Origin: Polaromonas sp. CF318
Lineage (GTDB): Bacteria; Pseudomonadota; Gammaproteobacteria; Burkholderiales; Burkholderiaceae_C
Assembly: GCF_000282655.1 (NCBI RefSeq)
Contig: NZ_AKIV01000138.1
Location: 1-64,000 of the forward strand
Reading direction: 5' to 3'
DNA: 64,000 bases
A program made the position numbers and the translations under genes. The notes below the pieces were generated by a model, which saw only the letters and a list, made by a program, of their open reading frames with translations, was not told where the DNA came from and did no database searches. Below are positions 25,247-33,375 of the stretch, in pieces. Position 1 is the first letter of the stretch, and each line of letters opens with the position of its first letter.

Positions 25247-25882
25247 CTAGGTTTGCTCTCGAGCTAAGCGGACTATTTCCCGCATTTCTTCGATAGTGCT
25301 ATTTTCTTGAACTTGACCGAGAAACCACTTCAATGTATTCGCTGACTTACTTCGCCATTCTTCAAATATGGCTGTGATTTCCTGCTTATCGAAACGGGGA
25401 TCGCTTTCTTCGACATCTGTGCAAAAGTTATTGAGTGCACGTAGATTTTGTTCTGTCAGACCGAGACGAATTGCGGCATACGGGCCGGGTAGATCAAGTA
25501 TGGGTAGGCTAGCTAGAACAGAACGGGCCTGAGAAACTTCTTCGCCTAGACGCTCCCAAACTTTCGGAGCAGATCGGTTACCTAGTTCGGTAACGGCAAT
25601 TTGAAAACACGCATCGGTGTGTACAAGAATTCCGCGAATGGCTAAGAATTTGTTGAGTCGATCTCGCCGTTCTTTTTCTCTATCAGCGTTTCGAGTTTGG
25701 AGCGTCTGCCACCCGGCGATCACTGCGGCAGCCAGAATGGCAAGTACTGATCCAACGGCCTGAACCCAGGATGCGAATCCGCTGTGCAGATCAGTCCATA
25801 CAACTATCGTTTCAAATTGAGCCAGCATTGCAATTGCGATAGCTATGCTAATCCACAGTAAAGGAATTTTCCATCCACTCAT
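25247..25882 (-). CDS. Small membrane protein with two N-terminal helices and cytoplasmic helical domain
   Basis: Of 211 residues, the first ~25 form one hydrophobic helix (LLWISIAIAIAMLA), and ~37-60 form a second with the WVQAVGSVLAILAA pattern common in small two-helix membrane proteins. The remainder is soluble and helical, beginning with a charged juxtamembrane helix (RNADREKERRDRLNKFLA). No enzymatic motif is seen. It shares strand and low GC with the PH-like and HNH genes downstream, at 89 bp spacing. A membrane-anchored sensor or effector is possible, but function is unknown. Confidence 0.6.
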   Translation of the reverse strand: MSGWKIPLLWISIAIAIAMLAQFETIVVWTDLHSGFASWVQAVGSVLAILAAAVIAGWQTLQTRNADREKERRDRLNKFLAIRGILVHTDACFQIAVTELGNRSAPKVWERLGEEVSQARSVLASLPILDLPGPYAAIRLGLTEQNLRALNNFCTDVEESDPRFDKQEITAIFEEWRSKSANTLKWFLGQVQENSTIEEMREIVRLAREQT

Positions 25883-25989
25883 GCTCCGTTTCTCCTCATT
25901 GGTGCTTTGGCCGGCGTACTAGTTGTTCTACTGCGAAAGAAACACCCGAGAATTCCGGGTCGTCGAGTATTGTTCGAAAGCCGTTGGCA

Positions 25990-26153
25990 TCACCCCGTCC
26001 TAATCACCGCCACAAGCTCCGTCCCACTCTCAGGCAACCACACCTCCCGGGCCGGCCCAGGATCTGCCGCATCGCGGCATTGGCGTGGGGCAGGGGAATG
26101 ACGTCAAACTTCTCGCTGGCCGGGTCAAAACGCAGCATCGCGTTGTTGCTCCA
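25990..26153 (-). pseudogene. Orphan 3' fragment (copy A) of the Vgb/SMP-30-like beta-propeller gene
   Basis: About 164 bp match the 3' end of the intact gene at 29272-30309, with four mismatches in the first 57 bases. Homology begins exactly at the stop codon (TCA on the plus strand) and ends near the codons for WSNNAMLRF. The reading frame of the parental gene is no longer used here; instead the coiled-coil gene reads about 28 bases into the fragment in another frame. Confidence 0.85.
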
Positions 26154-27126
26154 GTCGCTCTATCGGCTTAAACCCTGCCGTTGGAGAAAAACTCATTTGG
26201 TGAAGAAAATTTTTCATCGCGTCGGAAGGGTCGATGGCGTGATGGTTCAGTTTCTCTATCGTTGATCGGGGGGCCAGGTAGGAAAGAATTGCGGATTGCT
26301 TCAGATGTCCAGTCGAGCTATCGACAAGATCATCAACAGCATTGACCTGAACCGCATCGACAGGGATTAGCGCCAATATTTCCCTGGTGACTCGCAAAGA
26401 AGCGCTGCACACATAATCCTGATAGAGGCGGTTGTATTCCCCTTTGGGAATAGCTTTGACGCTTGCGCGCCCAGACGCCAGAAGCTTGGGCCGCTCTTTG
26501 GGGATTACTTCCTCGCCGTGCACGCTCAGATCTATGATGACCAGGTTCGGGTTTTCTATCTGAATCAGGAGGTTTTCACCAAGGAGACCGACGGCGTGTA
26601 GAGGTTCATAGAGTTTGATGGCTTCCAGCATGGCGGCTGGATCTTTGGCCAGTATGCGTTTTGCAAACTCGACTTGGTCCCTGTGGTCGGCAAGGTCCTC
26701 CTCAAACTTGGTCGACTCCTGACAAAATCGTTGCTGGTCTTCTAACTTCGCTGCGGATAAGGCATCCGCGAGCTTTTTTAGCTTCTTGTCAGTGTTGCCA
26801 AACAGCTTGTCCAGCCAGGATGGCTTGTACTTGTCCAAGCGGGACTGAGCAGCAGTCTCGGACTTTTGGCTCAATTGAGGTTGGACAGGGGCAAGAGCTG
26901 CGGCTTGTGATTGCCAATTGATGGATGGTGAGCAAGAGCGATGAAGCGTAATCAGCTTCTCGACATACTCCTCGAAATCCCTGACGGCTTCGGCCGCTTG
27001 TTCAAGGGCTTCTAGCTTCTCCGAGAGTGCGATCTCCTTGGCACGCAGCCTGGCTCTGCGATTTGAGTTTCGTTCTGCCTCCCTTGAAATTGCTCCCAAG
27101 GTTCGTAGCGTTCCTCGCCAACCCAT
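26125..27126 (-). CDS. Uncharacterised conserved protein with N-terminal coiled coil
   Basis: The 333 residues begin MGWRGTLRTLGAISREAER with a long charged coiled coil to about residue 60. A conserved-looking SRLDKYKPSWLDKLFG segment and a second helical stretch follow, then a mixed domain with HGEEVIPKERPKLLASG, YQDYVCSASLRVTREILALI and DPSDAMKNFLHQMSF. From memory, proteins with this layout occur in scattered bacteria without assigned function. The last nine residues and the stop codon are supplied by the repeat fragment (copy A) in a shifted frame, so the natural C-terminus was replaced at insertion or recombination. Composition is below the local GC average. Confidence 0.6.
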   Translation of the reverse strand: MGWRGTLRTLGAISREAERNSNRRARLRAKEIALSEKLEALEQAAEAVRDFEEYVEKLITLHRSCSPSINWQSQAAALAPVQPQLSQKSETAAQSRLDKYKPSWLDKLFGNTDKKLKKLADALSAAKLEDQQRFCQESTKFEEDLADHRDQVEFAKRILAKDPAAMLEAIKLYEPLHAVGLLGENLLIQIENPNLVIIDLSVHGEEVIPKERPKLLASGRASVKAIPKGEYNRLYQDYVCSASLRVTREILALIPVDAVQVNAVDDLVDSSTGHLKQSAILSYLAPRSTIEKLNHHAIDPSDAMKNFLHQMSFSPTAGFKPIERLEQQRDAAF

Positions 27127-27237
27127 ACCTGTCTCCTTCGCCCCTGGTTGAGGTGTAAGAAGATGTTAGTCGCCTAGGTTGTTAAGAGCATCCTCTACTT
27201 GGAGGGCGGCGCAAGCTTTTTTGAAGATACCTGCCCC

Positions 27238-27382
27238 TCACCCCGTCCCACTCTCAGGCAACCAGACCTCCCCAGGCCGGCCCAGTATCTGCCGCACCGC
27301 GGCATTGGTGCGTGGCAGGGGGGGCTTCAAACTTTCCGTCACGGGGTCAAAGCGCCTCTTCGCGTTGCTGCTCCACTCCGAA
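27238..27382 (-). pseudogene. Orphan 3' fragment (copy B) of the Vgb/SMP-30-like gene, with internal deletion
   Basis: This second partial copy of the 29272-30309 gene's 3' end again begins at the stop codon. Relative to copies A and C it lacks about 26 bp between two CCGTCC sequences, as expected from slippage or short-homology deletion. It then follows the parent through CTCCACTCCGA. It lies between the coiled-coil gene and the SDR gene. Confidence 0.82.
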
Positions 27383-27395
27383 GCTCGGGTTCCCC

Positions 27396-28160
27396 TCAAA
27401 TCCCCTGGCCCCCAGACACCTCAATCCGCTGCGCATTCACCCAGCGGTTGTCTTGGGTGAGCAGGCTCGCGATCATGGGCCCTATGTCGTCGGGCAGGCC
27501 GGCGCGGCCCAGGGCAGTGATTCCCGCAAAGATTTTGTTGATCTCGGGGTTGTCGCGCACGGCTCCCCCGCCGAAGTCGGTTTCTATCGCGCCCGGCGCT
27601 ACGGTGTTGACCGCGATGCCGCGTGCGCCCAGTTCCTTGGCCATGTAGCGGGTCAGCACTTCGACCGCGCCTTTGACCGCCGCGTACGCGGCATAGCCGG
27701 GGTAGGAGGTGCGGGTCAGGCCCGAGGAGAGGTTGACGATGCGGCCGCCGTCGGCGATCAGGGGCAGCAGGGCTTGCGTGAGAAAGTAGACGCCCTTGAA
27801 GTGCACGTTGACCAGACCGTCGAATTGCGCTTCAGTGGTCTGGCCTATCAGGGCGTAGTCGCCGTGGCCGGCGTTGTTGACGAGGTGGTCGAAGGTGTCG
27901 CGTTGCCAGGTGCCTTGCAGCACTGCGCGCAGGCGGTCGGCGAAGGGGGCGAAGCTGGCGATGTTGCCGGTGTCCAGCTGCAGGGCGACGGTTTTGCGGC
28001 CCATGGCCTGGATTTCGGCGACCACGGCTTGGGCGTCTTCAGCCCGGCTCTGGTAGGTGATGATGACGTCGCCGCCGCGTCGGGCGATGCTGAGGGCGGT
28101 GTTGCGGCCCAGGCCGCGGCTGGCGCCGGTGATGAGGGTGATTCGGGTGCTGCTGCGCAT
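27396..28160 (-). CDS. Short-chain dehydrogenase/reductase (classical SDR)
   Basis: This 254-residue NAD(P)-dependent oxidoreductase shows TGASRGLGRN for cofactor binding, NNAGHGDYALIG, the catalytic serine in VNLSSGLTRTS, YAAYAAVKGA with the YxxxK pair, and VNTVAPGAIETDF. R at the glycine-rich loop and downstream S/R residues hint at NADPH preference. It is divergent from an AraC gene across 156 bp, so that regulator probably controls it. The pair sits between repeat copies B and C but has ordinary high GC, unlike the coiled-coil neighbour. Substrate unknown. Confidence 0.9.
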   Translation of the reverse strand: MRSSTRITLITGASRGLGRNTALSIARRGGDVIITYQSRAEDAQAVVAEIQAMGRKTVALQLDTGNIASFAPFADRLRAVLQGTWQRDTFDHLVNNAGHGDYALIGQTTEAQFDGLVNVHFKGVYFLTQALLPLIADGGRIVNLSSGLTRTSYPGYAAYAAVKGAVEVLTRYMAKELGARGIAVNTVAPGAIETDFGGGAVRDNPEINKIFAGITALGRAGLPDDIGPMIASLLTQDNRWVNAQRIEVSGGQGI

Positions 28161-28316
28161 GGTCGGGTTCCTTGTCTGGAGGCTTGGTGGATGAGGATTT
28201 CAGTGTCCGGCGGGCGGGCCGGGGCTGGTTGCCGGAAGCTCGGTGCTTCTTGCCTGATCCTCCAAATTTCAGCGCCGGGCTGGCCGCAACCGGCCGCCAG
28301 CGGTTAGGCTTGCGGC

Positions 28317-29213
28317 ATGAGCACGCTTCCTTTTCTTCTGGATGTTGTCGGCCGTTATGCTGAAGCCCATGCCGACAAGGCGGGCCTGGCGCAGACGGCC
28401 ATCCCGGGCCTCAGCCTGGTGCGCGCGACTTCGCCCAGCGGCCTGGTGCATGCGATCTCGCAGCCGCTGGTCTGCCTCCTGTTGCAGGGCAGCAAGCAAG
28501 TCACCTTGGGCACGCAAACCTTTGTCTTCTCCGCCGGTGATTCGCTGTTGATCACGGCGGACGTGCCGACGGTCAACCAGATCACGCGCGCAAGTCTGGC
28601 CAAGCCTTACCTCTCACTGGTGCTGGAGCTGGACCTCGCGGTGATCGCCGACCTGGTGCTGCAGATGGAAGACGGGCCCGCGCCCGACGCAGCGGCTGTG
28701 CGGGTGGGGGCGACGGAGTCCGAGGTGGCCGATGCGGCGCAGCGGTTGATGCAACTGCTGGATCGCCCGGCGGCGCTGCCGGTGCTGCAGGCGCAACGGG
28801 TGCGCGAGATGCATTACTGGCTGCTGGCGGGCCGGCTGGGGGCCGCGATACGGCGCCTGGGCTGGCCTGACGGCCACGCGCAGCGTGTGGCGCGCGCGGT
28901 GTCTGTGCTGCGGGCGGATTTTGCGCGGCCTTTGCCGGTGGAGCGACTCGCGGGCGTGGCGGGCATGAGTCCGTCTTCATTTCACCAGCACTTTCGCAGC
29001 GTGACCTCGCTGTCGCCGCTGCAGTTCCAGAAACAGTTGCGGCTGATCGAGGCGCGGCGTTTGATGCTGTCGGAAGGGTTGAGCGCGAGCAGCGCGGCGT
29101 TTGCGGTGGGCTATGAAAGCGTGCCGCAGTTCACGAGGGAGTACGGCCGCATGTTCGGCCTGCCGCCGGTGCGGGAAACGGGTGTGACGCGAAGCAGGAC
29201 GGCGACAGCCTGA
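28317..29213 (+). CDS. AraC-family transcriptional regulator with AraC_N (type I) domain
   Basis: The 298-residue protein has an N-terminal cupin-type AraC_N domain (~20-160: PGLSLVRATSPSGLVHAIS, VCLLLQGSKQVTLGTQTFVF) and a C-terminal double helix-turn-helix (RPLPVERLAGVAGMSPSSFH, LSASSAAFAVGYESVPQFTR, EYGRMFGLPPV). This layout is frequent for regulators lying beside a single divergent SDR or aldo-keto reductase that responds to reactive aldehydes or quinones. The SDR start is 156 bp away on the opposite strand, which supports that pairing. No operator was identified. Confidence 0.88.
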   Translation: MSTLPFLLDVVGRYAEAHADKAGLAQTAIPGLSLVRATSPSGLVHAISQPLVCLLLQGSKQVTLGTQTFVFSAGDSLLITADVPTVNQITRASLAKPYLSLVLELDLAVIADLVLQMEDGPAPDAAAVRVGATESEVADAAQRLMQLLDRPAALPVLQAQRVREMHYWLLAGRLGAAIRRLGWPDGHAQRVARAVSVLRADFARPLPVERLAGVAGMSPSSFHQHFRSVTSLSPLQFQKQLRLIEARRLMLSEGLSASSAAFAVGYESVPQFTREYGRMFGLPPVRETGVTRSRTATA

Positions 29214-29271
29214 ACATCGTCGTCATGCGCAGCGCGCTGGGGGCTTGCCATTGCCGGGTGTTGCCGGATAC

Positions 29272-29440
29272 TCACCCCGTCCTGATCACCGTCACAAACT
29301 CCGTCCCACTCTCAGGCAACCAGACCTCGCCAGGCCGCCCCAGGATCTGCCGCACCGCGGCATTGGCGCGCGGCAGGGGGATGGCTTCAAACTTCTCGCT
29401 GCCCGGGTCAAAACGCAGCATGGCATTGTTGCTCCACTCC
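29272..29440. repeat. Copy C of the 3'-end direct repeat (within the intact beta-propeller gene)
   Basis: This is the parental copy of fragments A (25990-26153) and B (27238-27382). All three share orientation and begin at the stop codon of this gene, while sequence beyond each stop differs. Confidence 0.85.
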
Positions 29441-30309
29441 GAGGCCCAGACCATGTCCTTGTTGTCGACATAGACCGCATACACATGCGGGTCGGCGCCT
29501 GGGGCCTTGTACGTTTTCCAGCTATTGGCGCCTGTGCCGAGTGCCGGGTCGTGCACCGAGAGGTTGCCGCTGCTCCATTCCGAGACCCAGATGCGGCCCT
29601 TGCTGTCTGACCACACCCGTCTTGCACCCTGGCGCGGCGTGGGCGGCTCGACGATGCGGGATTCGCCGGTCTTGGTATCCATATGCGCGATAAAGGAGCC
29701 GGCCAGGGAGCACCACCAGATCTCGCCTTTGGGTGTGGCGCAGATGCCGTAGGGGCCGCGGCCGCGCGGGGAGTCTTTTACCGTCACGGTGCCGCTGCGC
29801 ACGTCGACCTTGCCGACATAACCGCTCTGGCCGGTGAACCACAGGTTGCCCTCGCCGTCGAAAGCGCAGGTGTTGAGGTTGGCATACGGTGTGCCGGCGG
29901 GCAGGGGGAAAACTTTGACCTGGCGCGAAGGCCAGGCCACGCGGGCAATCGCGTTTTGCCCGCCGTCGGTGAGCCAGGCCGCGCCGTCGGGGCCGGCAAT
30001 CACGCCGTGGGGCGATGAGCCGCCGCCCAAGACAATCAATTCGGTCTTGCCGCTGCGCGGGTCAAACCAGCCGAGGTGGCCGCTGCGCTGGGCCGAGAAC
30101 CATACGCCGCCTTCGGGTGCGGGCGCGATGTCGTGGATGCCGGTGGCGGAGCGGGTGTTAAGCGGCCAGGATTGCAATCGCGGTGCCGCCGGTGTTTGCG
30201 CCCGCGCGCCGCGGGGTGCGAGCAGGGCGGCGCCCAGGGCGGGCAGGGCCGCGAGTGTGGTGCGGCGCTTGAGGTCGAAACTAAAGGCGAGTTGCTGCTG
30301 CAAGGCCAT
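29272..30309 (-). CDS. Vgb/SMP-30-like beta-propeller protein (virginiamycin B lyase family)
   Basis: The 345-residue exported protein has a twin-arginine-type signal (DLKRRTTLAALPALGAALL) and successive propeller blades, each with a [P/D]xGxxWF/W pattern: APEGGVWFSAQRSG, GPDGAAWLTDGG, DGEGNLWFTGQSG, TPKGEIWWCSLAG, DSKGRIWVSEWSSG and NKDMVWASEWSNN. Family members include streptogramin lyase and gluconolactonase-like hydrolases, but the substrate is open and resistance should not be assumed. The start at 30309 is supported by AGGAGGT just upstream. Its 3' ~165 bp also occur as two orphan copies about 2 and 3.3 kb away, making this gene the apparent recombination target. Confidence 0.82.
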   Translation of the reverse strand: MALQQQLAFSFDLKRRTTLAALPALGAALLAPRGARAQTPAAPRLQSWPLNTRSATGIHDIAPAPEGGVWFSAQRSGHLGWFDPRSGKTELIVLGGGSSPHGVIAGPDGAAWLTDGGQNAIARVAWPSRQVKVFPLPAGTPYANLNTCAFDGEGNLWFTGQSGYVGKVDVRSGTVTVKDSPRGRGPYGICATPKGEIWWCSLAGSFIAHMDTKTGESRIVEPPTPRQGARRVWSDSKGRIWVSEWSSGNLSVHDPALGTGANSWKTYKAPGADPHVYAVYVDNKDMVWASEWSNNAMLRFDPGSEKFEAIPLPRANAAVRQILGRPGEVWLPESGTEFVTVIRTG

Positions 30310-30429
30310 GGCAATACCTCCTGCTGCGCAGGGCGGCGTTTGGCCGCTGCGCGGGACACGGTGGACAGGTTGGGGCCGGGCTAAGCCGGGCGGGTGCTCA
30401 GCCCATTGTGGCGGCAACCGCGGCGGCCA

Positions 30430-30642
30430 TCAATGGGGCTTGTCCCTGTCCCCTGCGGAGGCGCTGTCTTTGCCCTGGAGGTATTTTTCGACGTTGCAGG
30501 CCTTGTCGCCGACGGTGGCGATGGCGCGCCTCAGTTGCTCGCGGTCGGCGTGCAGCTTTTGTTCCCATGCGGCGGCGGCCTGGGGGTTATGGAGATTGAT
30601 GCGGTCGGGTTGCACGACGGGGCGGTGCGAGAGAAAGCTCAT
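30430..30642 (-). CDS. DUF3606 domain small protein
   Basis: This 70-residue protein matches the DUF3606 pattern: DRINLHNPQAAAAWEQKL, then LRRAIATVGDKACNVEKYL, where a D-x-I-N-x-x opening is followed by an amphipathic helix ending VxKYL. The domain is found in many short, soluble, uncharacterised bacterial proteins, often stress-linked by annotation. AAGGAG lies upstream of the ATG at good spacing. It is a monocistronic gene between the beta-propeller gene and the divergent PBP gene. Confidence 0.8.
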   Translation of the reverse strand: MSFLSHRPVVQPDRINLHNPQAAAAWEQKLHADREQLRRAIATVGDKACNVEKYLQGKDSASAGDRDKPH

Positions 30643-30863
30643 GGATGGAGGTCTCCTTGGCGTTTGTATGTCTATATAACTACCTTAGCGCCAAGCCGGC
30701 CCGGCTTTTGTAGGTCGCCGCCGACATTTGGGAGCGGCAAGTGCTCCTGGTGGTGCCGGAAAACAGGTGTTTTCTCCGGCTTTGCCGGCCCTTTGCCTGT
30801 CTTGTTCCACCGCGCCGCCGTCCTACAAAAGGGGTTTACAGCGCCCCAGTAAACTTGCAGGCA

Positions 30864-33320
30864 ATGAAGAACCCCTTCCAGACCTTTTTCCAGGCACCCC
30901 TGGGCCCGCGCCTGCGCGCATTCGCGGCTTCGATTCCCGGTCGGTTGCGCAAGCTGACCAAGCGTGATGTGGCCCTGGCGCTGGCCGCGATCCCGGCCAT
31001 GCTGCTGCTGTACACGGTGCTGCTGCTGCCTTTCACGCCCAGCATCAGCGATTTGCTCAAGGCCAAGACGGCCAAGCCTTCGGTGCTGATGTCAGTGGAC
31101 GGCCAGGAGCTGGCGAGCTTCCAGCGCGCGAACCGCGGCTGGGTCAAGCTCGATGCGATTTCGCCGAATGTGGTGGCCGCGCTGATCGCGACCGAGGACC
31201 ACCGCTTTTACGAGCACCACGGCATGGACTTCCGGCGCACGGTGTCCTCGGTGCTGCTGACGCTGACGGGCCGCAAGCAGGGCGGCTCGACGCTGACGCA
31301 GCAGCTGGCGCGCAATATGTACCCCGAGGAAATCGGCCGCTCGGCCACGCTGACGCGCAAGCTCAAGGAGGCGATCACGGCCTTCAAGATAGAGGCGGTG
31401 TACAGCAAGGACGAGATCCTCGAGAGCTACTTGAACACCGTGCCTTTCCTCTACAACGCCTATGGCATCGAGATGGCGGCGCGCACCTATTTCGACAAAT
31501 CGGCCAGCGAGCTGGACGTGCTGCAAAGCGCGACGCTGGTGGGCATGCTCAAGGGCGCGAGTTATTACAACCCGGTGGTCAACCCCGACCGCGCGCTGCA
31601 GCGCCGCAACATCGTGCTGATGCAGATGGTCAAGCACGGGAAGCTGCCCGAAGCAAAACTCGCGGCGCTCAAGAAAAAGCCGCTGAAGATCGACTTTGAG
31701 CGCCTGGACCCGGAACTGGGCGAAATGCCGCACCTGGCGCAGCAGCTGCGCCGCTGGCTGATCGAATGGGCGGACCGCAACGACTACAACATTTACGCCG
31801 ACGGCCTGGTGGTGCGCACCACCATCGATTCGCGCCTGCAGGCCATGGCCAACAAGGCGCTGGTGGCGCAAGGCGACCGTTTGCAGAAAGTCGTCGCGGG
31901 CGACTGGCGCTTCAATTCGGGCTGGAAGGCCAAAAGCGGCGCGCAGCGTGAACTGGCCCTGGCCTTTGTGCGCGACACCGCCGAATACAAGGCCGCGCGC
32001 GCGGCGGGCCAGCCGGACGAGCAGGCGCTCAAGACCCTGCTGGCCAATGCCGCTTTCATGCAAACCCTGAAGGACGAGAAGACGCGGCTGCAGGCCGGCT
32101 TCATGGCGCTGGACCCCACAAACGGCCAGGTGCGGGCCTGGGTGGGCAGCCGGGATTTTTCGGACGACCAGTTCGACCATGTGCAGCAGGCGCGCCGCCA
32201 GCCGGGCTCGACCTTCAAGCCTTTTGTGTACGGCGCGGCCTTTGAGGAGGGCGCCCGGCAGAGCGACGGTTTTGTGGACGGCGTGGTGGAAATCCCGCTG
32301 GGCAACGGTGCCTTCTGGCGGCCCACCGACGGCGGCGGGCCCAGCGGCGAGTTCATGAGCCTGCGCCAGGGTTTGATGTTCTCCAAGAACACCATCACCG
32401 CGCAGGTGATGCAGGTGGTGGGCCCGGCGCATGTGGCCAAGCTGGCCAGGGCCATGGGCGTGCGGCAGAGCAAGCTCGAGGAGGTGCCTTCGCTCGCGCT
32501 GGGCACCAGCCCGGTGACGCTCAAGGAAATGGTCACGGCCTACGGCACGCTGGCCAATGACGGCCGCTATATCGAGCCCATCATCGTCACGCGCGTGGAA
32601 GACCGCAACGGCAAGGTGCTGGAGCAGTTTGAAGCCAAGGCGCCGGAGACGGTGATGTCGGCCACGGTGGCGCAGACGCTGCTGGACGTGATGCGCGGCG
32701 TGATCGACCAGGGCACGGGCGCGGCGATACGCAGCCGCTACGGCCTGCGCGCCGATCTGGCCGGCAAGACCGGCACCACGCAGGGCAACACCGACGGCTG
32801 GTTTGTGATGATGCACCCGCAGCTGGTGGCGGGCGCCTGGGTGGGCTTTAACGACAACCGCGTGACCATGGGTGACAGCTGGGGCCAGGGCGCGCGCAGC
32901 GCGCTGCCCATCGTGGGCGAGTTTTTCCAGCAGGCGATCAAGGCCAAGGTGGTGGACGCCGAGCAGCGCTTCCCGGCGCCGCAGGGCGGCGGCGTGACGG
33001 ACCAGGAGCAGCAGCGCGTGGAAGCCTTGCTCAACGGCGCCGAGCCGCCGCAGGAAGGCCAGCCGGGCGAACTGCCGGCCGGCGTGGGCATGGCGGGGGC
33101 GTCAACGGGCGGGCAGGGCGGCGCACCGCGCTGGCAGCCCGCGCCTGTGATCAAGTACGTGACCATCCAGGCTCCGGCCGAAAACCAGGTGCCGGCCGTG
33201 CAGGGTGGGGATTCGGGCGGCATGCCCGGTGTGGTGCTGCAGCCAGTCACGCCGGTGCCGGTGGAAAAGCTGCCGGTGTTTCCGGGCGTGGTGGTGGGCC
33301 CGCCCATCGCGCCGCGCTAG
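30864..33320 (+). CDS. Penicillin-binding protein 1A-type bifunctional peptidoglycan synthase
   Basis: The 818-residue class A PBP has one N-terminal membrane helix (LALAAIPAMLLLYTVLLL). A GT51 glycosyltransferase domain follows with E111 in TEDHRFYEHHGMD, GGSTLTQQLARNMY and KLKEAITAFKIE. The transpeptidase domain carries S449 in PGSTFKPF, the SKN triad motif and KTGTT with K635. A Pro/Gly/Gln-rich tail of ~100 residues (from about 715) closes the protein. It polymerises and cross-links peptidoglycan at the inner membrane. The start at 30864 (MKNPFQTFF) is chosen over a longer frame beginning at 30741. Confidence 0.92.
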   Translation: MKNPFQTFFQAPLGPRLRAFAASIPGRLRKLTKRDVALALAAIPAMLLLYTVLLLPFTPSISDLLKAKTAKPSVLMSVDGQELASFQRANRGWVKLDAISPNVVAALIATEDHRFYEHHGMDFRRTVSSVLLTLTGRKQGGSTLTQQLARNMYPEEIGRSATLTRKLKEAITAFKIEAVYSKDEILESYLNTVPFLYNAYGIEMAARTYFDKSASELDVLQSATLVGMLKGASYYNPVVNPDRALQRRNIVLMQMVKHGKLPEAKLAALKKKPLKIDFERLDPELGEMPHLAQQLRRWLIEWADRNDYNIYADGLVVRTTIDSRLQAMANKALVAQGDRLQKVVAGDWRFNSGWKAKSGAQRELALAFVRDTAEYKAARAAGQPDEQALKTLLANAAFMQTLKDEKTRLQAGFMALDPTNGQVRAWVGSRDFSDDQFDHVQQARRQPGSTFKPFVYGAAFEEGARQSDGFVDGVVEIPLGNGAFWRPTDGGGPSGEFMSLRQGLMFSKNTITAQVMQVVGPAHVAKLARAMGVRQSKLEEVPSLALGTSPVTLKEMVTAYGTLANDGRYIEPIIVTRVEDRNGKVLEQFEAKAPETVMSATVAQTLLDVMRGVIDQGTGAAIRSRYGLRADLAGKTGTTQGNTDGWFVMMHPQLVAGAWVGFNDNRVTMGDSWGQGARSALPIVGEFFQQAIKAKVVDAEQRFPAPQGGGVTDQEQQRVEALLNGAEPPQEGQPGELPAGVGMAGASTGGQGGAPRWQPAPVIKYVTIQAPAENQVPAVQGGDSGGMPGVVLQPVTPVPVEKLPVFPGVVVGPPIAPR

Positions 33321-33375
33321 ATCTTCTCCCTCCCAAAGTGAGAGGGGACGAGGCAAGCCGGAAAGGGGCTGAAAC

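Noticed and set aside
29272-30309. Streptogramin resistance lyase (vgb)
   Set aside because: Only the general propeller fold is visible; family membership does not establish lyase activity or resistance.
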